From assembly GCF_037039395.1 (NCBI RefSeq), contig NZ_CP146242.1:620001-684000 (forward strand): a DNA stretch of 64,000 nt, read 5' to 3'. This document shows positions 18,539 to 28,001 of this stretch, piece after piece. Origin of the DNA: Agrobacterium vitis. GTDB taxonomy: Bacteria; Pseudomonadota; Alphaproteobacteria; Rhizobiales; Rhizobiaceae. The notes under the pieces were generated by a model. The model was not told the origin of the DNA, did no database searches, and saw nothing but the letters and a program-made list of their open reading frames with translations. Within the stretch, counting starts at the first letter, position 1; the number at the start of each line of letters is the position of its first letter. Made by a program: the position numbers and the translations under genes.

Positions 18539-19561
18539 TCAGTCCCGGCAATCGGCCAGCGCCGTCACCGGCGCATTGACGATCAGCACCCCGAACGAGG
18601 GATAGAGCCGGCTGAGAACCGCCGTCATTTCGGGACTGACCACCCAGACCTCCCGGCCCTCGCCACTGCATTGCGCATGGCGGGGGCCAAGGGCGGCTTC
18701 CAGCGATTGTTCCGTCTTGCGAAAACCGAACAGATCGTTTTCACCGGCGTAAAGAAACAGGCTGGACGGCTTGCCAAACCTGGAAACGATGCAAAGGCGC
18801 AGGCTGGCAGAAAACGTGCCGATGCCGCCAAGCTGCTGCTGCGGTTTGGCGATATCCAGTTGCGCCGAGCAATTGTCTGGCCTTTCAACGGCGACTTCGC
18901 CATAAGGCTTCAGCCAGACCTCCATGGCATCCGCATCACTCCATGGCGGCGGTTCGATCTTCAGCCGGGCGAGCAATGCCGTCAATGCCACCTTGTCCAA
19001 CAGCGCATTGGGCGGCGCGGAATTGATCTTGCAATTGGCATCCGGAGGGGCGGACGCAAACAATGTCAGTTGCGCGGTGGCTTCCGTATCGTAGACATCG
19101 ACCCGCAAGGCCAGCGAACGGTCCTTATGAACCGCCCAATAGGCTTGAATGTCATCGCTACAGGCGGGATCGGATGGGCCGAAGGTTTGATCGAGCTTCT
19201 GGCGAAAACCATCCACTGCCGCCTTGCCGGTAAAGCGCATGTCGATCAGCGTGCCGCGCACCTCGTCATGAACGACTGGCAGGACATAACCCAGGCCCGG
19301 CACATTGCCGGTCAACTGGTGCAGGATGGCGGTTTCTTCCGGCGGGGAGACCAGACCGGCGAAATGCCCGGCCAAAACCGCTTCATCTCCCAACGCCTTT
19401 TCCAGATCGCCGACCTTCTCGACGATCCGTGCAGCATCCCGGTCGTCCAGAAAGCCGGGATCGCGGGCGGTGAAAGGCTCTTCCGCCATGGTGGAGGCAG
19501 CAAACAGGCCAGACAAGGCAGCAGCCGCAAGGGCGAAAATTATGCGGTGTACCGGGACCAT
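18539..19561 (-). CDS. Exported protein of unknown function
   Basis: The protein has 340 residues. The start at 19561 gives MVPVHRIIFALAAAALSGLF followed by STMAEEP, a clear Sec signal with a likely cut after TMA. The mature part contains six or more Cys (PACSDD, NCKINS, NCSAQL, LRLCIVS, HAQCSGE, LADCRD), fitting disulfide bonds in the periplasm. No catalytic motif is evident and I do not recognise the family. It is convergent with the nitroreductase and lies just after the MFS exporter stop on the same strand side. Confidence 0.8.
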   Translation of the reverse strand: MVPVHRIIFALAAAALSGLFAASTMAEEPFTARDPGFLDDRDAARIVEKVGDLEKALGDEAVLAGHFAGLVSPPEETAILHQLTGNVPGLGYVLPVVHDEVRGTLIDMRFTGKAAVDGFRQKLDQTFGPSDPACSDDIQAYWAVHKDRSLALRVDVYDTEATAQLTLFASAPPDANCKINSAPPNALLDKVALTALLARLKIEPPPWSDADAMEVWLKPYGEVAVERPDNCSAQLDIAKPQQQLGGIGTFSASLRLCIVSRFGKPSSLFLYAGENDLFGFRKTEQSLEAALGPRHAQCSGEGREVWVVSPEMTAVLSRLYPSFGVLIVNAPVTALADCRD

Positions 19562-19624
19562 GCTCGCTATGCTACCAAAGAGTGCTTTGCTCTCTAGTAG
19601 CATAGCACCCTTATACCGGGCAAA

Positions 19625-21187
19625 TCACTCCGCCACGGCCTCCACCGGTTTCGGGGCTCCGCCGGTCGGCAGCCGCACATTCTTCAGGCAGCAGGACGCG
19701 ATGAAGCCGCAGCCGATAATCAGCGCCATGCTGATGAATACCGGTCCGAACGCATGGGCATAGGTGGCGGAGACGGCAGCGCGGGCTGCCGGGTCCAGCG
19801 CCGCCATGGCCGCCGGTGTCAGGCTTTCGATATTGCCGACGCCGGGGATTTCTGCGCCGCCGGTCATGAAGGCGGACAGCACCGCGCCATAGATGGAAAT
19901 GGCGATGGAGGCGCCGCCCATGCGGGTCAGCGTCACCGTGCCGGTAGCAGCCCCGACATCCTTTTGGGCCACGGCATTCTGCACGCCAATCACCGGGATC
20001 TGCTGGCCGATACCGACGCTGATACCATGCATCAACATCAGGGCACCGATCACCGCAATCGGCGTGCCAACCGGCAATTGGCTGAACAGGGTAAAGGCAA
20101 TGCAGCTGCCCGCGCCGCCAATCACCCCGAAGATCTTGTAGCGGCCTGTCGAGGAAATCAGCCGTCCGCTGCTGAGCGAACCGATGGCGATGCCGCCGGT
20201 GACCGCGATGAACAGCAGACCGGCCAGCGTCGGCGACAGCCCGGTGGTGGTTTGCAGGTAGAGCGCGACATAGTTGACCGAGCCGATACCGACGGCACCG
20301 CTGGCCAGCGATATGATCCATAGCAGCCGGGCGGTGGGATTGCGCATCAGGCTCGGCGGCACCATCGGTTCCGCGGCCCGCTTTTCCACCTGCACGAACA
20401 GCACGGCGCAGACCAGGCCGAAGGCAACGACGCCGAGGCTTCCCGGTGCCACCAGTGAACCGAAAATCTGGCCGCTATCGGCCCAGAACACCACGCTGGT
20501 CACAGCACAGGCCAGCAGCAGCGCACCGGCATAATCGATTTTCGGACGGCGATGTGGCTTGCGATAGGGCAGATAGAGGCCAAGACCGATCAGCACCAGA
20601 ATGCCGATGGGCAGGTTGACGAGAAAGATCGACCGCCAGCCGAACAGGTCGCTCATCGTGCCGCCCAGGGTGGGGCCAATAGCGCCAGAGGCCATCAGCA
20701 CCAGGCTGGAATAGCTCTGGTAACGGGCCCGCACCCGCGGCTCGAACAGGTCGGCATTGATGGAAAAGATCGACACCATGATGCCGCCGCCGCCAAGCCC
20801 TTGCAGCACCCGCGCCGCAATCAGCGTGTTCATCGATACCGCCGAGCCGCAGATCAGCGAGCCGACGGTGAAAATCGCGATGGCCGTCATCATTACATAT
20901 TTGCGGCCGAACAGATCCCCCAGCTTGCCATAGAGCGGCATGACCGCGCTGGTGGCCAGAAGATAGGCGGACCCCACCCAGCCAAACCGCTCCAGCTGGC
21001 CGAACTCGCCGACGATCGTTGGCAATGCCGTGGACACGATCTGATTGTCCAGCGTCGCCATGAACAGCGCCGTCATCAGGAACAGAAACAGCATCATCCG
21101 CAGGCGCGGGTCCGGCACCAGCGACTGAAACGGCGGCGGCGCCACCGTCTTGGGAGCGGCGGCCGGATCGGACAGGGCAGTATCCAT
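19625..21187 (-). CDS. MFS multidrug exporter, DHA2 family (14 TM)
   Basis: A 520-residue inner-membrane proton antiporter. Typical DHA2 motifs are present: the motif A region YLLATSAVMPLYGKLGDLFG RKYV, DNQIVSTALPTIV at the first helix, and the motif C-like ASGAIGPTLGGTMSD. About 14 hydrophobic helices can be counted. It resembles EmrB/QacA-type exporters that work without an adaptor. The divergent MarR gene at 21391 and paired repeats in the gap suggest substrate-induced expression. Confidence 0.95.
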   Translation of the reverse strand: MDTALSDPAAAPKTVAPPPFQSLVPDPRLRMMLFLFLMTALFMATLDNQIVSTALPTIVGEFGQLERFGWVGSAYLLATSAVMPLYGKLGDLFGRKYVMMTAIAIFTVGSLICGSAVSMNTLIAARVLQGLGGGGIMVSIFSINADLFEPRVRARYQSYSSLVLMASGAIGPTLGGTMSDLFGWRSIFLVNLPIGILVLIGLGLYLPYRKPHRRPKIDYAGALLLACAVTSVVFWADSGQIFGSLVAPGSLGVVAFGLVCAVLFVQVEKRAAEPMVPPSLMRNPTARLLWIISLASGAVGIGSVNYVALYLQTTTGLSPTLAGLLFIAVTGGIAIGSLSSGRLISSTGRYKIFGVIGGAGSCIAFTLFSQLPVGTPIAVIGALMLMHGISVGIGQQIPVIGVQNAVAQKDVGAATGTVTLTRMGGASIAISIYGAVLSAFMTGGAEIPGVGNIESLTPAAMAALDPAARAAVSATYAHAFGPVFISMALIIGCGFIASCCLKNVRLPTGGAPKPVEAVAE

Positions 21188-21290
21188 GCAGAAATCTCTT
21201 TGTTTACAAGGCTGGAGGAGCTGGGAGAGCTCTGTGGGCTAGCGCTTGATAGTCTGGATGAGCGAAGGACACGACGTTCACTGCCCTTGT

Positions 21291-21358
21291 CATATATATG
21301 ATAAAAGCATATATTGCATTTTATTGTCAATCTGCACATATATGACAAAAGCACATAT
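21291..21358. promoter_or_regulatory. Paired operator-like repeats between exporter and MarR gene
   Basis: CATATATATGATAAAAGCAT (near 21294) and CACATATATGACAAAAGCAC (near 21337) are imperfect direct repeats about 43 bases apart, roughly four helical turns. The first also contains the palindrome TCATATATATGA. The position between divergent exporter and MarR genes is typical of MarR operators. Confidence 0.6.
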
Positions 21359-21390
21359 TTTCGTGAACTCCCAGCTGCACTGGCTTGCGC

Positions 21391-21975
21391 ATGACCACAC
21401 CTCAAAACCGCGCCGAACATCTATCCGCCCCGGGCGCAGATCTCGCCGATCTACACACAACTGCGGGCGTCGAAACGGCGCTGGACGGCATTTCGCAGAC
21501 CATGGCCCGGTTGCGCATGATGATGGGGCGCCGCTTCATGTCGCGCATTGCGCTCAGCCGGATGAGCGAGGGCCACGGCATGGAGCTTTCCCATTTCGAT
21601 GTGGTGAAAGTCGTTTCCCATGCCGCGCGTGGTCAGGAAGTAACCGTCGGGGTGATTGCCGAGCAGATGCGCATCGATCCATCGCGGGCAAGCCGTGTCG
21701 TGGCCGATCTCGTCCGGCGCGGCGCCCTACGGCGCGAGGCCTCACAGGCCGATGCGCGGCGCACCATCGTAACCCTGACGCCGACCGGAGAAGAATTGCT
21801 GCATCATTTTGAGGCCGTGCGCCGCGAGGTGATCGGCCAGACGGTGGAAGACTGGAGCGCCGACGACATCGTCACATTCGAAACCCTGTTCGACCGCTTC
21901 ATCTGTGGGCTGGAATGCCGGGGAACGATGCTGGCCAAAGAGGCCGCAGACCGAGAAGGTGGAGATAAGGTTTAA
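21391..21975 (+). CDS. MarR-family transcriptional regulator
   Basis: A 194-residue winged-helix regulator. The ATG at 21391 was chosen over a TTG six bases earlier. The DNA-binding part runs through QEVTVGVIAEQMRIDPSRAS and LRREASQADARRTIVTLTP (recognition helix and wing). An N-terminal extension of about 40 residues precedes the fold. There is no obvious sensing Cys pair. It is divergent from the DHA2 exporter and almost certainly controls it. Confidence 0.92.
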   Translation: MTTPQNRAEHLSAPGADLADLHTTAGVETALDGISQTMARLRMMMGRRFMSRIALSRMSEGHGMELSHFDVVKVVSHAARGQEVTVGVIAEQMRIDPSRASRVVADLVRRGALRREASQADARRTIVTLTPTGEELLHHFEAVRREVIGQTVEDWSADDIVTFETLFDRFICGLECRGTMLAKEAADREGGDKV

Positions 21976-22159
21976 TACGAAGGGGCGCTTTCCAGTCACA
22001 CCTCAGATTGCCGCCGGTTTTGCACGACATCGGGTGCGCATGAAACGATGGAGCGGAAAATCGGTTTGATCTTGCCGCTGCCGTGGTTGCAAGATCCGTT
22101 ATGGGTGATACCTTTCGACCTCGCCGGATGACCGTATTCTCTTTCGGCCAATGATTGTC

Positions 22160-22205
22160 CCGGAAAAGGGAAATCCGATTTTTCCGAAAAGACAAACGAA
22201 AACCT
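22160..22205. repeat. RPE-like palindromic element upstream of ggt
   Basis: CGGAAAAGGGAAATCCGATT then TTTCCGAAAAGACAAACGAA matches the core of the elements at 8603, 9076 and 12949. It ends about 24 bases before the ggt start codon, so it probably lies in the 5' leader and could influence its stability. Confidence 0.65.
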
Positions 22206-22228
22206 GTTGTGCTCCAGAGGTCGTTTTC

Positions 22229-23995
22229 ATGATTATGTTCCGCTCCAGATCCTTGTTGTTCCCATCATCGAGCCTGTTGACAGCGCTGGCAATGGTGCTT
22301 GCGCCGATGACATCGCTTCATGCCGCCTCGCCTGCTCCGGTCGAAGGCCGCAATGGCATGGTGGTCACGGCCCAGCATCTGGCCACCGATATCGGCGTTA
22401 CGGTGCTGAAATCCGGCGGCAATGCCGTCGATGCCGCCGTGGCCGTAGGATACGCGCTGGCAGTGACCTATCCGACCGCCGGCAATATCGGCGGTGGTGG
22501 TTTCATGACCATTCGCCTCAAAGATGGCCGCACCGATTTCATCGATTTCCGTGAAAAAGCACCGCTGGCCGCCAAAAAAGACATGTATCTCGACGACAAG
22601 GGCGAGATCGTGCCGCGCGCCAGCCTGGATGGCTATCTGGCTGTCGGCGTGCCCGGCACCGTCAAGGGACTGGAACTGGCGCGGGAAAAATACGGCGCCA
22701 AGGACCGCGCCGACCTGCTTGCCCCGGCGATTGCGCTGGCCCGAGACGGGTTCACGCTCAACCAGGGCGATGCCGCCATTCTGGCCGGTGGCGCCAAGCG
22801 GCTGGCAAAAGACCCGGCAGCGGCAAAAATCTTCCTGAAAGCCGATGGCGCGCCCTATGCTGCGGGCGAGGTACTGAAACAGCCGGATCTGGCCAATGTG
22901 CTGGCCAGCATTGCCGAAAAAGGCCCTGACGCCTTCTATAAGGGCATGCCCGCCCAAGCGATTGCCAAGGCCAGCGCCGCTGGCAAGGGCATCTTGACCG
23001 CTGCGGATTTCGAGACCTACGCGGTGCGCGAGCTAAAGCCGGTCGAATGCGATTATCGCGGCTACCATATCATCTCCTCTCCGCCGCCATCATCGGGCGG
23101 GGTGATCATCTGCGAAATCCTCAACATTCTGGAGGCCTATCCACTGGCCGAGCAGGGCTATGGCGCAGCCACCACCGTGCATCAGATGGTTGAGGCGATG
23201 CGTTATGCCTATGTCGACCGCAATGCGGCGCTGGGCGATCCTGATTTCGTCAACAATCCGCTACCGAAAATGCTGGACAAGGCCTATGCCGCCGAGATCC
23301 GCGCCAAGATCACTCCTGATAAAGCCGGTCAATCCGCCAATCTGAAACCGTTCGGGGGCAAGGAAAGCACCGAGACCACGCAATATTCAATCATCGACGG
23401 TGACGGCAACGCGGTCTCCGTCACCTATACGCTGAACGGCTCGTTCGGCGCGGGCGTGGTCGCGCCCGGCACCGGTATTCTCCTCAACAACGAGATGGAC
23501 GATTTCACCTCCAAGCCGGGGGTCGCCAATCTCTACGGACTGGTGCAGGGCGAGGCCAATGCGATTGCCCCGAAGAAAACGCCGCTCTCCTCCATGAGCC
23601 CAACCATCGTTACCAAGGATGGCAAGCCGTTCATGGTGATCGGCAGCCCCGGCGGCTCGCGCATCATCACCATCACGCTGGAAGCGATCCTCAATGTGGT
23701 GGATTTCGGCATGGACATTTCCGCCGCCGTCAACGCACCGCGCATTCACCATCAATGGCAGCCGGACAAGATCTATTACGAGCCCTACGCACTATCGCCC
23801 GATACGCTGCAAAAGCTCAAGGACATGGGCTATACGCTCGATGGCGGCAATGACGGCCCGGTCTGGGGCCAGGCCGCCGGCATTCTGGTTGGAGGCAAGA
23901 GCGTCTCTGACATTGCCAAGGCCGCAGACAAGGCATCCGGCTATTTCGGCGCCATCGACAGCCGAGCTGTCGCCGGTTCCGCCAAGGGTTATTGA
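22229..23995 (+). CDS. ggt: Gamma-glutamyltransferase
   Basis: A 588-residue periplasmic N-terminal-nucleophile hydrolase that cleaves gamma-glutamyl bonds of glutathione. The ATG at 22229 follows AGAGG and gives a signal peptide (RSRSLLFPSSSLLTALAMVL ... LHAAS). The large-subunit motif is GGNAVDAAVAVGYALAVTYP and GGGGFM-like NIGGGGFMTIR. Self-cleavage is expected before T383 in the segment ETTQYSIIDGDG, with GSPGGSRIITI later in the small subunit. All key parts are present. It has no operon partner. Confidence 0.96.
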   Translation: MIMFRSRSLLFPSSSLLTALAMVLAPMTSLHAASPAPVEGRNGMVVTAQHLATDIGVTVLKSGGNAVDAAVAVGYALAVTYPTAGNIGGGGFMTIRLKDGRTDFIDFREKAPLAAKKDMYLDDKGEIVPRASLDGYLAVGVPGTVKGLELAREKYGAKDRADLLAPAIALARDGFTLNQGDAAILAGGAKRLAKDPAAAKIFLKADGAPYAAGEVLKQPDLANVLASIAEKGPDAFYKGMPAQAIAKASAAGKGILTAADFETYAVRELKPVECDYRGYHIISSPPPSSGGVIICEILNILEAYPLAEQGYGAATTVHQMVEAMRYAYVDRNAALGDPDFVNNPLPKMLDKAYAAEIRAKITPDKAGQSANLKPFGGKESTETTQYSIIDGDGNAVSVTYTLNGSFGAGVVAPGTGILLNNEMDDFTSKPGVANLYGLVQGEANAIAPKKTPLSSMSPTIVTKDGKPFMVIGSPGGSRIITITLEAILNVVDFGMDISAAVNAPRIHHQWQPDKIYYEPYALSPDTLQKLKDMGYTLDGGNDGPVWGQAAGILVGGKSVSDIAKAADKASGYFGAIDSRAVAGSAKGY

Positions 23996-24032
23996 CGGGG
24001 CTTGCCGACGAAGACGGTGGCCTGGGCCGCCG

Positions 24033-24557
24033 TCACAGTTCGATCAAGGCCAGAGCATTCGGCGGCGGGCGGCTTTCCACCCGCCGGTAGAGGCGGCAAT
24101 CCACCGTACGCGACAACAACCTGTTGTTGACCATTTCCCGGCGCAGCAGGACATGATCGCCAAAGCCGTTCAGGCTTTTGAGCAACGCATTGACCTGCGT
24201 TTCCGGCATGTCCCTATCGGCGGGAAAGGCCGCCCAGAGCTTCCACAGGCTCAGCCGCTGATGGCTGGTTTTGGATGGCCAGCGGATCAGCACGCCTTTG
24301 CTATCGAAGCAGCGCGCGACGGCCTCGACAAGCCGGTAATCAACCGGCGGATCGGCGGCCTTTGGCAAAGCCAGTCTTGCCTGGGCCGCACGCGAAGCTT
24401 TCCAGTGCTGGAAATTGGCGTGGCCTGAAGCACGGGCGAGCATATTGAGAAGCTCGACATGGCCGGGTGCGCCCTCATGCTTTTGAAGTTCGCGGCCAAG
24501 ACGGCGGGCGAGATCGGAAATATCTGCGATTTCATAAGAGTAAGTCAGACGCGACAT
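24033..24557 (-). CDS. DUF2087 domain protein
   Basis: A 174-residue cytoplasmic protein. The start at 24557 gives MSRLTYSYEIADISDLARRL. The C-terminal ~70 residues match the DUF2087 pattern: LWAAFPADRDMPETQVNALL, LRREMVNNRLL and a terminal CRLYRRV. DUF2087 is often found at the end of small regulators or beside them; here the N-terminal part is helical, with a segment (HVELLNMLARASGHANFQHW) also seen in other Rhizobiales proteins. The function is unknown. Confidence 0.75.
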   Translation of the reverse strand: MSRLTYSYEIADISDLARRLGRELQKHEGAPGHVELLNMLARASGHANFQHWKASRAAQARLALPKAADPPVDYRLVEAVARCFDSKGVLIRWPSKTSHQRLSLWKLWAAFPADRDMPETQVNALLKSLNGFGDHVLLRREMVNNRLLSRTVDCRLYRRVESRPPPNALALIEL

Positions 24558-24640
24558 CGCTTTATCCTTCGATAGATGCGCCCATACCATGCCGGTAGCC
24601 ACCGTCCTGCCAGCGGGCGCAATAAAGCGTGCCGTGGATC

Positions 24641-24684
24641 TACAGCGCCGTGCGCCATATATGGCGCACAAAGGTTCGCAGTAG
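24641..24684. repeat. Hairpin B only, of the composite element
   Basis: TACAGCGCCGTGCGCCATAT continues into ATGGCGCACAAAGGTTCGCA, the reverse complement of hairpin B in copy 3 (17753-17796). Hairpin A is missing apart from a faint TGATGCAGGTTTA to the right. The rest of the 24558-24849 gap holds no gene. Confidence 0.7.
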
Positions 24685-24849
24685 GTATGATGCAGGTTTA
24701 GCTCTCCTTTCCAGGAGCGGTAGCGTCTGGGTGAACTGCGGACCCTGTTAAGAGTGATAGAAGCAAATTGTTTTCAGTGTCAATCCCGTGCTTCCCAAGG
24801 CTGCATTTCAAGGATAGCCTCACCTCCAAATCACCCTTGGGAGACACCG

Positions 24850-25503
24850 ATGTTGAAAGTCTATGGCTGCTATAAATCCCGTGCCACGCGCGTCATATGG
24901 CTTGCGGAAGAGTTGGAACTGGCCTTCGATCATATCCCGGTCTTACAGGCGGTGAAGCTGGATAATCCGTTGGCGCCGGATGCGCCGATCAATACGCAGT
25001 CGCCAGCCTTCCTGGCCATCAATCCGTTCGGTGCGATCCCGGCAATCGAGGATGACGGGTTGGTTCTGTTCGAATCGCTCGCCATCACCCTTTATCTTGC
25101 CAAGCAATATGGCGGCGAGATCGGTCCGAGGGATCTGGAGGAAGATGCGCTGATGATGCAGTGGTCGCTATTTGCTGCCACCGAGATCGAAGGCAATGCG
25201 CTGAAAATCTCCCGGATCTCCATGGATGGCCGGTTGGAGAGCGAGGCCGGTCAATCGGAAGCCGCAGCCGCCGCCCGGTTGTTGAAACGGCCGATGGCCG
25301 TGCTGGAAAAGCATTTCTCGGCCAAGGAATTCGCCGTTTCCGACCGTTTCACGGTGGCTGACATCAATCTTGCCGAAATCGTTCGCTACGCCCAGCCTTA
25401 CACGCCGGTGATGGACGCCTATCCAAGTGTCAGTGCCTGGCTTGGCCGCTGCCAGAGCCGTCCCGCCTTCAAGGCTATGTGGGAAAGACGGGCAGCAGAA
25501 TAA
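24850..25503 (+). CDS. Glutathione S-transferase
   Basis: A 217-residue cytosolic GST. The start ATG follows GGGAGA. The thioredoxin-like half has MLKVYGCYKSRATRVIWLAE (possible catalytic Ser/Cys region) and NPFGAIPAIEDDGLVLFES, where the ES pair binds the gamma-glutamyl part of glutathione. The C-terminal helical half includes FTVADINLAEIVRYAQPY. The electrophilic substrate is unknown. The gene is close to the GNAT remnant (3-base gap), so they may once have been co-transcribed. Confidence 0.94.
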   Translation: MLKVYGCYKSRATRVIWLAEELELAFDHIPVLQAVKLDNPLAPDAPINTQSPAFLAINPFGAIPAIEDDGLVLFESLAITLYLAKQYGGEIGPRDLEEDALMMQWSLFAATEIEGNALKISRISMDGRLESEAGQSEAAAAARLLKRPMAVLEKHFSAKEFAVSDRFTVADINLAEIVRYAQPYTPVMDAYPSVSAWLGRCQSRPAFKAMWERRAAE

Positions 25504-25506
25504 CCG

Positions 25507-25925
25507 ATGCACCCAGCTCTGACGCTGAGCCTGGCACCGCTGGCGCGCGAAGACCGCGCCCGCGTCCTGCATCTATCCTTGCCGCCGGATCAGCAGATCT
25601 TTGCCGGCTCCATCGAAAAAGTTGTCGACGATAACGATCAAACGGTGGATTTTCACATCGGCAGTGTCAGTGATGAACCTGTCTGCTTCTTCAAGATCGA
25701 CCGGGACTATAATGCCCGCCTCTCCGGTGTTGATTTGGCGGAACACGGTTTTCAGCCCGGCGATCTCGGCCTGCGGGCGCTGATCGTCGGCAGCCAATTT
25801 CAGGGGACAGGCTATGGCACGGCAGCCATGGCCGCCCTGCCCGCCTATCTCGCCCGCCATTATCCGGCCAAACCTATCTCGGCGGCAAGGCCGGGCCGCA
25901 GATCCTGATGCGGCTGGAGCTCTGA
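25507..25925 (+). pseudogene. GNAT acetyltransferase, internal out-of-frame deletion
   Basis: The first 120 residues look like a GNAT protein, with the acetyl-CoA region ALIVGSQFQGTGYGTAAMAA. The frame then runs into SAARPGRRS and stops at 25906-25908. In the next frame, from about 25872, the DNA encodes TYLGGKAGPQILMRLEL and ends at the TGA 25923-25925, which is how an intact copy would finish. The intervening part of the fold (beta-6 / Asn-Pro-Ala region) is absent. A deletion of DNA that was not a multiple of three, between about 25866 and 25874, explains this. Confidence 0.65.
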
Positions 25926-26126
25926 TCGGTCCGATAACGCTCTCCAGCAGGTAGAGTATCCTACAGCCCTAAAAACAATCTGAAATTGCTTTTATCGCCA
26001 ATACATTCTGTGGAAAGGTCTGTTTTTCGCGCCTGAATTTGTCTTTTAGCATATTCCGATATTCAGCTTGCTGTCAGGACTACGTGCCATGCGACCGACA
26101 TAAAACGGTCATGTGGAGGACGTTGC

Positions 26127-27800
26127 TTGAATTATCGTGCCGGAAAAACCAGCATCTTCAGGTTCAGACCGCAGATTGGCAGCGTGACGCTGTGCATCCT
26201 GACCACGGCCTATCTGCTGGCGGTGACCAACACCACATTCTGGATCAAGGCGCATGGCTATCTGGCCGATACCTCGCCACTGGCCTTCGGCCTGTTTGCG
26301 CTCGGCATTTCCGCCATGTGCCTGGCGATCCTCACGCTGTTCTCGGCAAAATACCTGGTAAAGCCGGTGCTGATTTTCCTGGTGATCACCGCCTCGCTAT
26401 CGTCCTGGTTTACCGACCAGTTCGGCACGATCATCGATCGTGAAATGATCCGCAATGCGGCGGTTTCGACCGGGGCGGAGACCGCCCATCTGCTCACGCC
26501 CCGTTTTCTGATGCATGTGGTTCTGACCGGTGTTTTGCCCTCGTTACTGATCGTCTGGCTGCGGGTCCGCCACCGGCCTTTTCTCAGCAAAGTTGCCCAC
26601 AATGCTGGCGTCATTATCGCCTGTGTCGCGCTGTTTGCCGCCGCCGCCTTCAGCGATTACCGAACCTTTGCAGGCGTCGGGCGCGCCCATAACGATATTC
26701 TCGACCGGCTGAACCCGTTCCTGCCGATTGCCAATGCGGTGCGCTATACCATCGACGCCAACCGGGACCGGAATATCGTGGCAGCGCCAATCGGCACCGA
26801 CGCCCACCGGATCAATACCGCCGCCATCACCAAGCCGCGCGTCACGGTTATCGTTGCCGGGGAAACCGCCCGGGCGGCGAATTTCTCGCTGGGCGGCTAT
26901 CCGCGCGATACCAATCCGCAACTGAAAGCCCGGGGCGTTACCTATTTCAGCAACACCACCAGTTGCGGCACGGCAACCGCCGTCTCCATCCCCTGCATGT
27001 TCTCCGACCTGACTCGGGCGAGCTATAGCCACCGCAAGGCCGCCGAGCGGCAAAACCTGCTGGATGTATTGGGCTATGCCAAGGTCGCCGTGACCTGGCT
27101 GGACAATGACACCGGCCATTACAATGTCGCCGACCGGGTGCCCTATACGTTTCTGCCGCCGTCCGCCGATCCGCGCTTTTGCAAGGATGGCGAATGTCTG
27201 GATGGTATCCTGACTGACAAGCTGAACGGCTGGCTGGACGGGATCAAGGGCGACAGCGTGCTGGTGCTGCATCAGCTGGGCAGCCACGGGCCTGCCTATT
27301 ACGCCCGCTATCCCGAGGAATTTCGCAGGTTCCAGCCGGATTGCCGCGCCAATGATTTTGGCAAATGCAGCCCGCAGGAAATCCGCAATGCCTATGACAA
27401 CAGCATTCTCTACACCGACCATATCGTTGCCGAGGTAATCGACGCGCTGAAACAGCGGTCCGCCACGCTGGCAGGCGCCGTCGTCTATCTGTCCGACCAT
27501 GGTGAGTCGCTCGGCGAAAATGGCATCTACCTGCACGGCATGCCCTATATGGTGGCGCCAACCGAACAGACCCATGTGCCGCTGCTGTTCTGGCTGGCCG
27601 ACGATCTCGCCCAGGATGGTGGCTATGACCGGGCCTGTCTGGCAAAGACCACAGCCGAACCGCGCTCCCACGACAATCTGTTCCACAGCGTGCTTGGCCT
27701 GATGGATGTGGCGACCAAAGTCTATAATCCCGCGCTCGACGTGTTTTCCGGCTGCCGGCGCGCACCGGGAACGGTGGCCGCGGCTGAGCCGGTCAGGTAA
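26127..27800 (+). CDS. eptA: EptA-like lipid A phosphoethanolamine transferase
   Basis: A 557-residue inner-membrane enzyme of the sulfatase/alkaline-phosphatase fold. It starts at TTG with GGAGGA six bases upstream. Five N-terminal helices (residues ~20-185) precede the periplasmic catalytic domain. The nucleophile is T247 in VAGETARAANFSLGGYPRDT. Metal ligands lie in the segments HQLGSHGPAYY and LSDHGESLGENGIYLHGMPY. Cys-rich segments (TTSCGTATAVSIPC, FCKDGECLDG) are typical disulfides. It transfers phosphoethanolamine to lipid A and can give resistance to cationic peptides. Confidence 0.92.
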   Translation: MNYRAGKTSIFRFRPQIGSVTLCILTTAYLLAVTNTTFWIKAHGYLADTSPLAFGLFALGISAMCLAILTLFSAKYLVKPVLIFLVITASLSSWFTDQFGTIIDREMIRNAAVSTGAETAHLLTPRFLMHVVLTGVLPSLLIVWLRVRHRPFLSKVAHNAGVIIACVALFAAAAFSDYRTFAGVGRAHNDILDRLNPFLPIANAVRYTIDANRDRNIVAAPIGTDAHRINTAAITKPRVTVIVAGETARAANFSLGGYPRDTNPQLKARGVTYFSNTTSCGTATAVSIPCMFSDLTRASYSHRKAAERQNLLDVLGYAKVAVTWLDNDTGHYNVADRVPYTFLPPSADPRFCKDGECLDGILTDKLNGWLDGIKGDSVLVLHQLGSHGPAYYARYPEEFRRFQPDCRANDFGKCSPQEIRNAYDNSILYTDHIVAEVIDALKQRSATLAGAVVYLSDHGESLGENGIYLHGMPYMVAPTEQTHVPLLFWLADDLAQDGGYDRACLAKTTAEPRSHDNLFHSVLGLMDVATKVYNPALDVFSGCRRAPGTVAAAEPVR

Positions 27801-27869
27801 CCGACACCAAAGTCTGTGCTCTCAACTATTCGTGTCCGCTCCTTGAAAGAGCAGCGGCAGCGGTCAGAT

Positions 27870-27982
27870 CTGTTAGGATATGGCGACAGGTTCCGTACGT
27901 GAGTACCGGAAGCGCAGAAATTGCCATTTGCAGACGGCCAGCGGCGATTATTGGACGGACTGTTAGGATATGGCGACAGGTT
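27870..27982. repeat. Two 23-bp direct repeats, 90 bp apart
   Basis: CTGTTAGGATATGGCGACAG plus GTT occurs at 27870-27892 and again, identical, at 27960-27982. The 201-base gap between the eptA-like gene and the next gene holds no other feature. The second copy ends 19 bases before the downstream start codon. It may be a duplicated regulatory site or a small local duplication: both copies also have GAAAGAGCAGC nearby. Confidence 0.7.
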
Positions 27983-28001
27983 TAACAGAAAGAGCAGCAC
28001 C

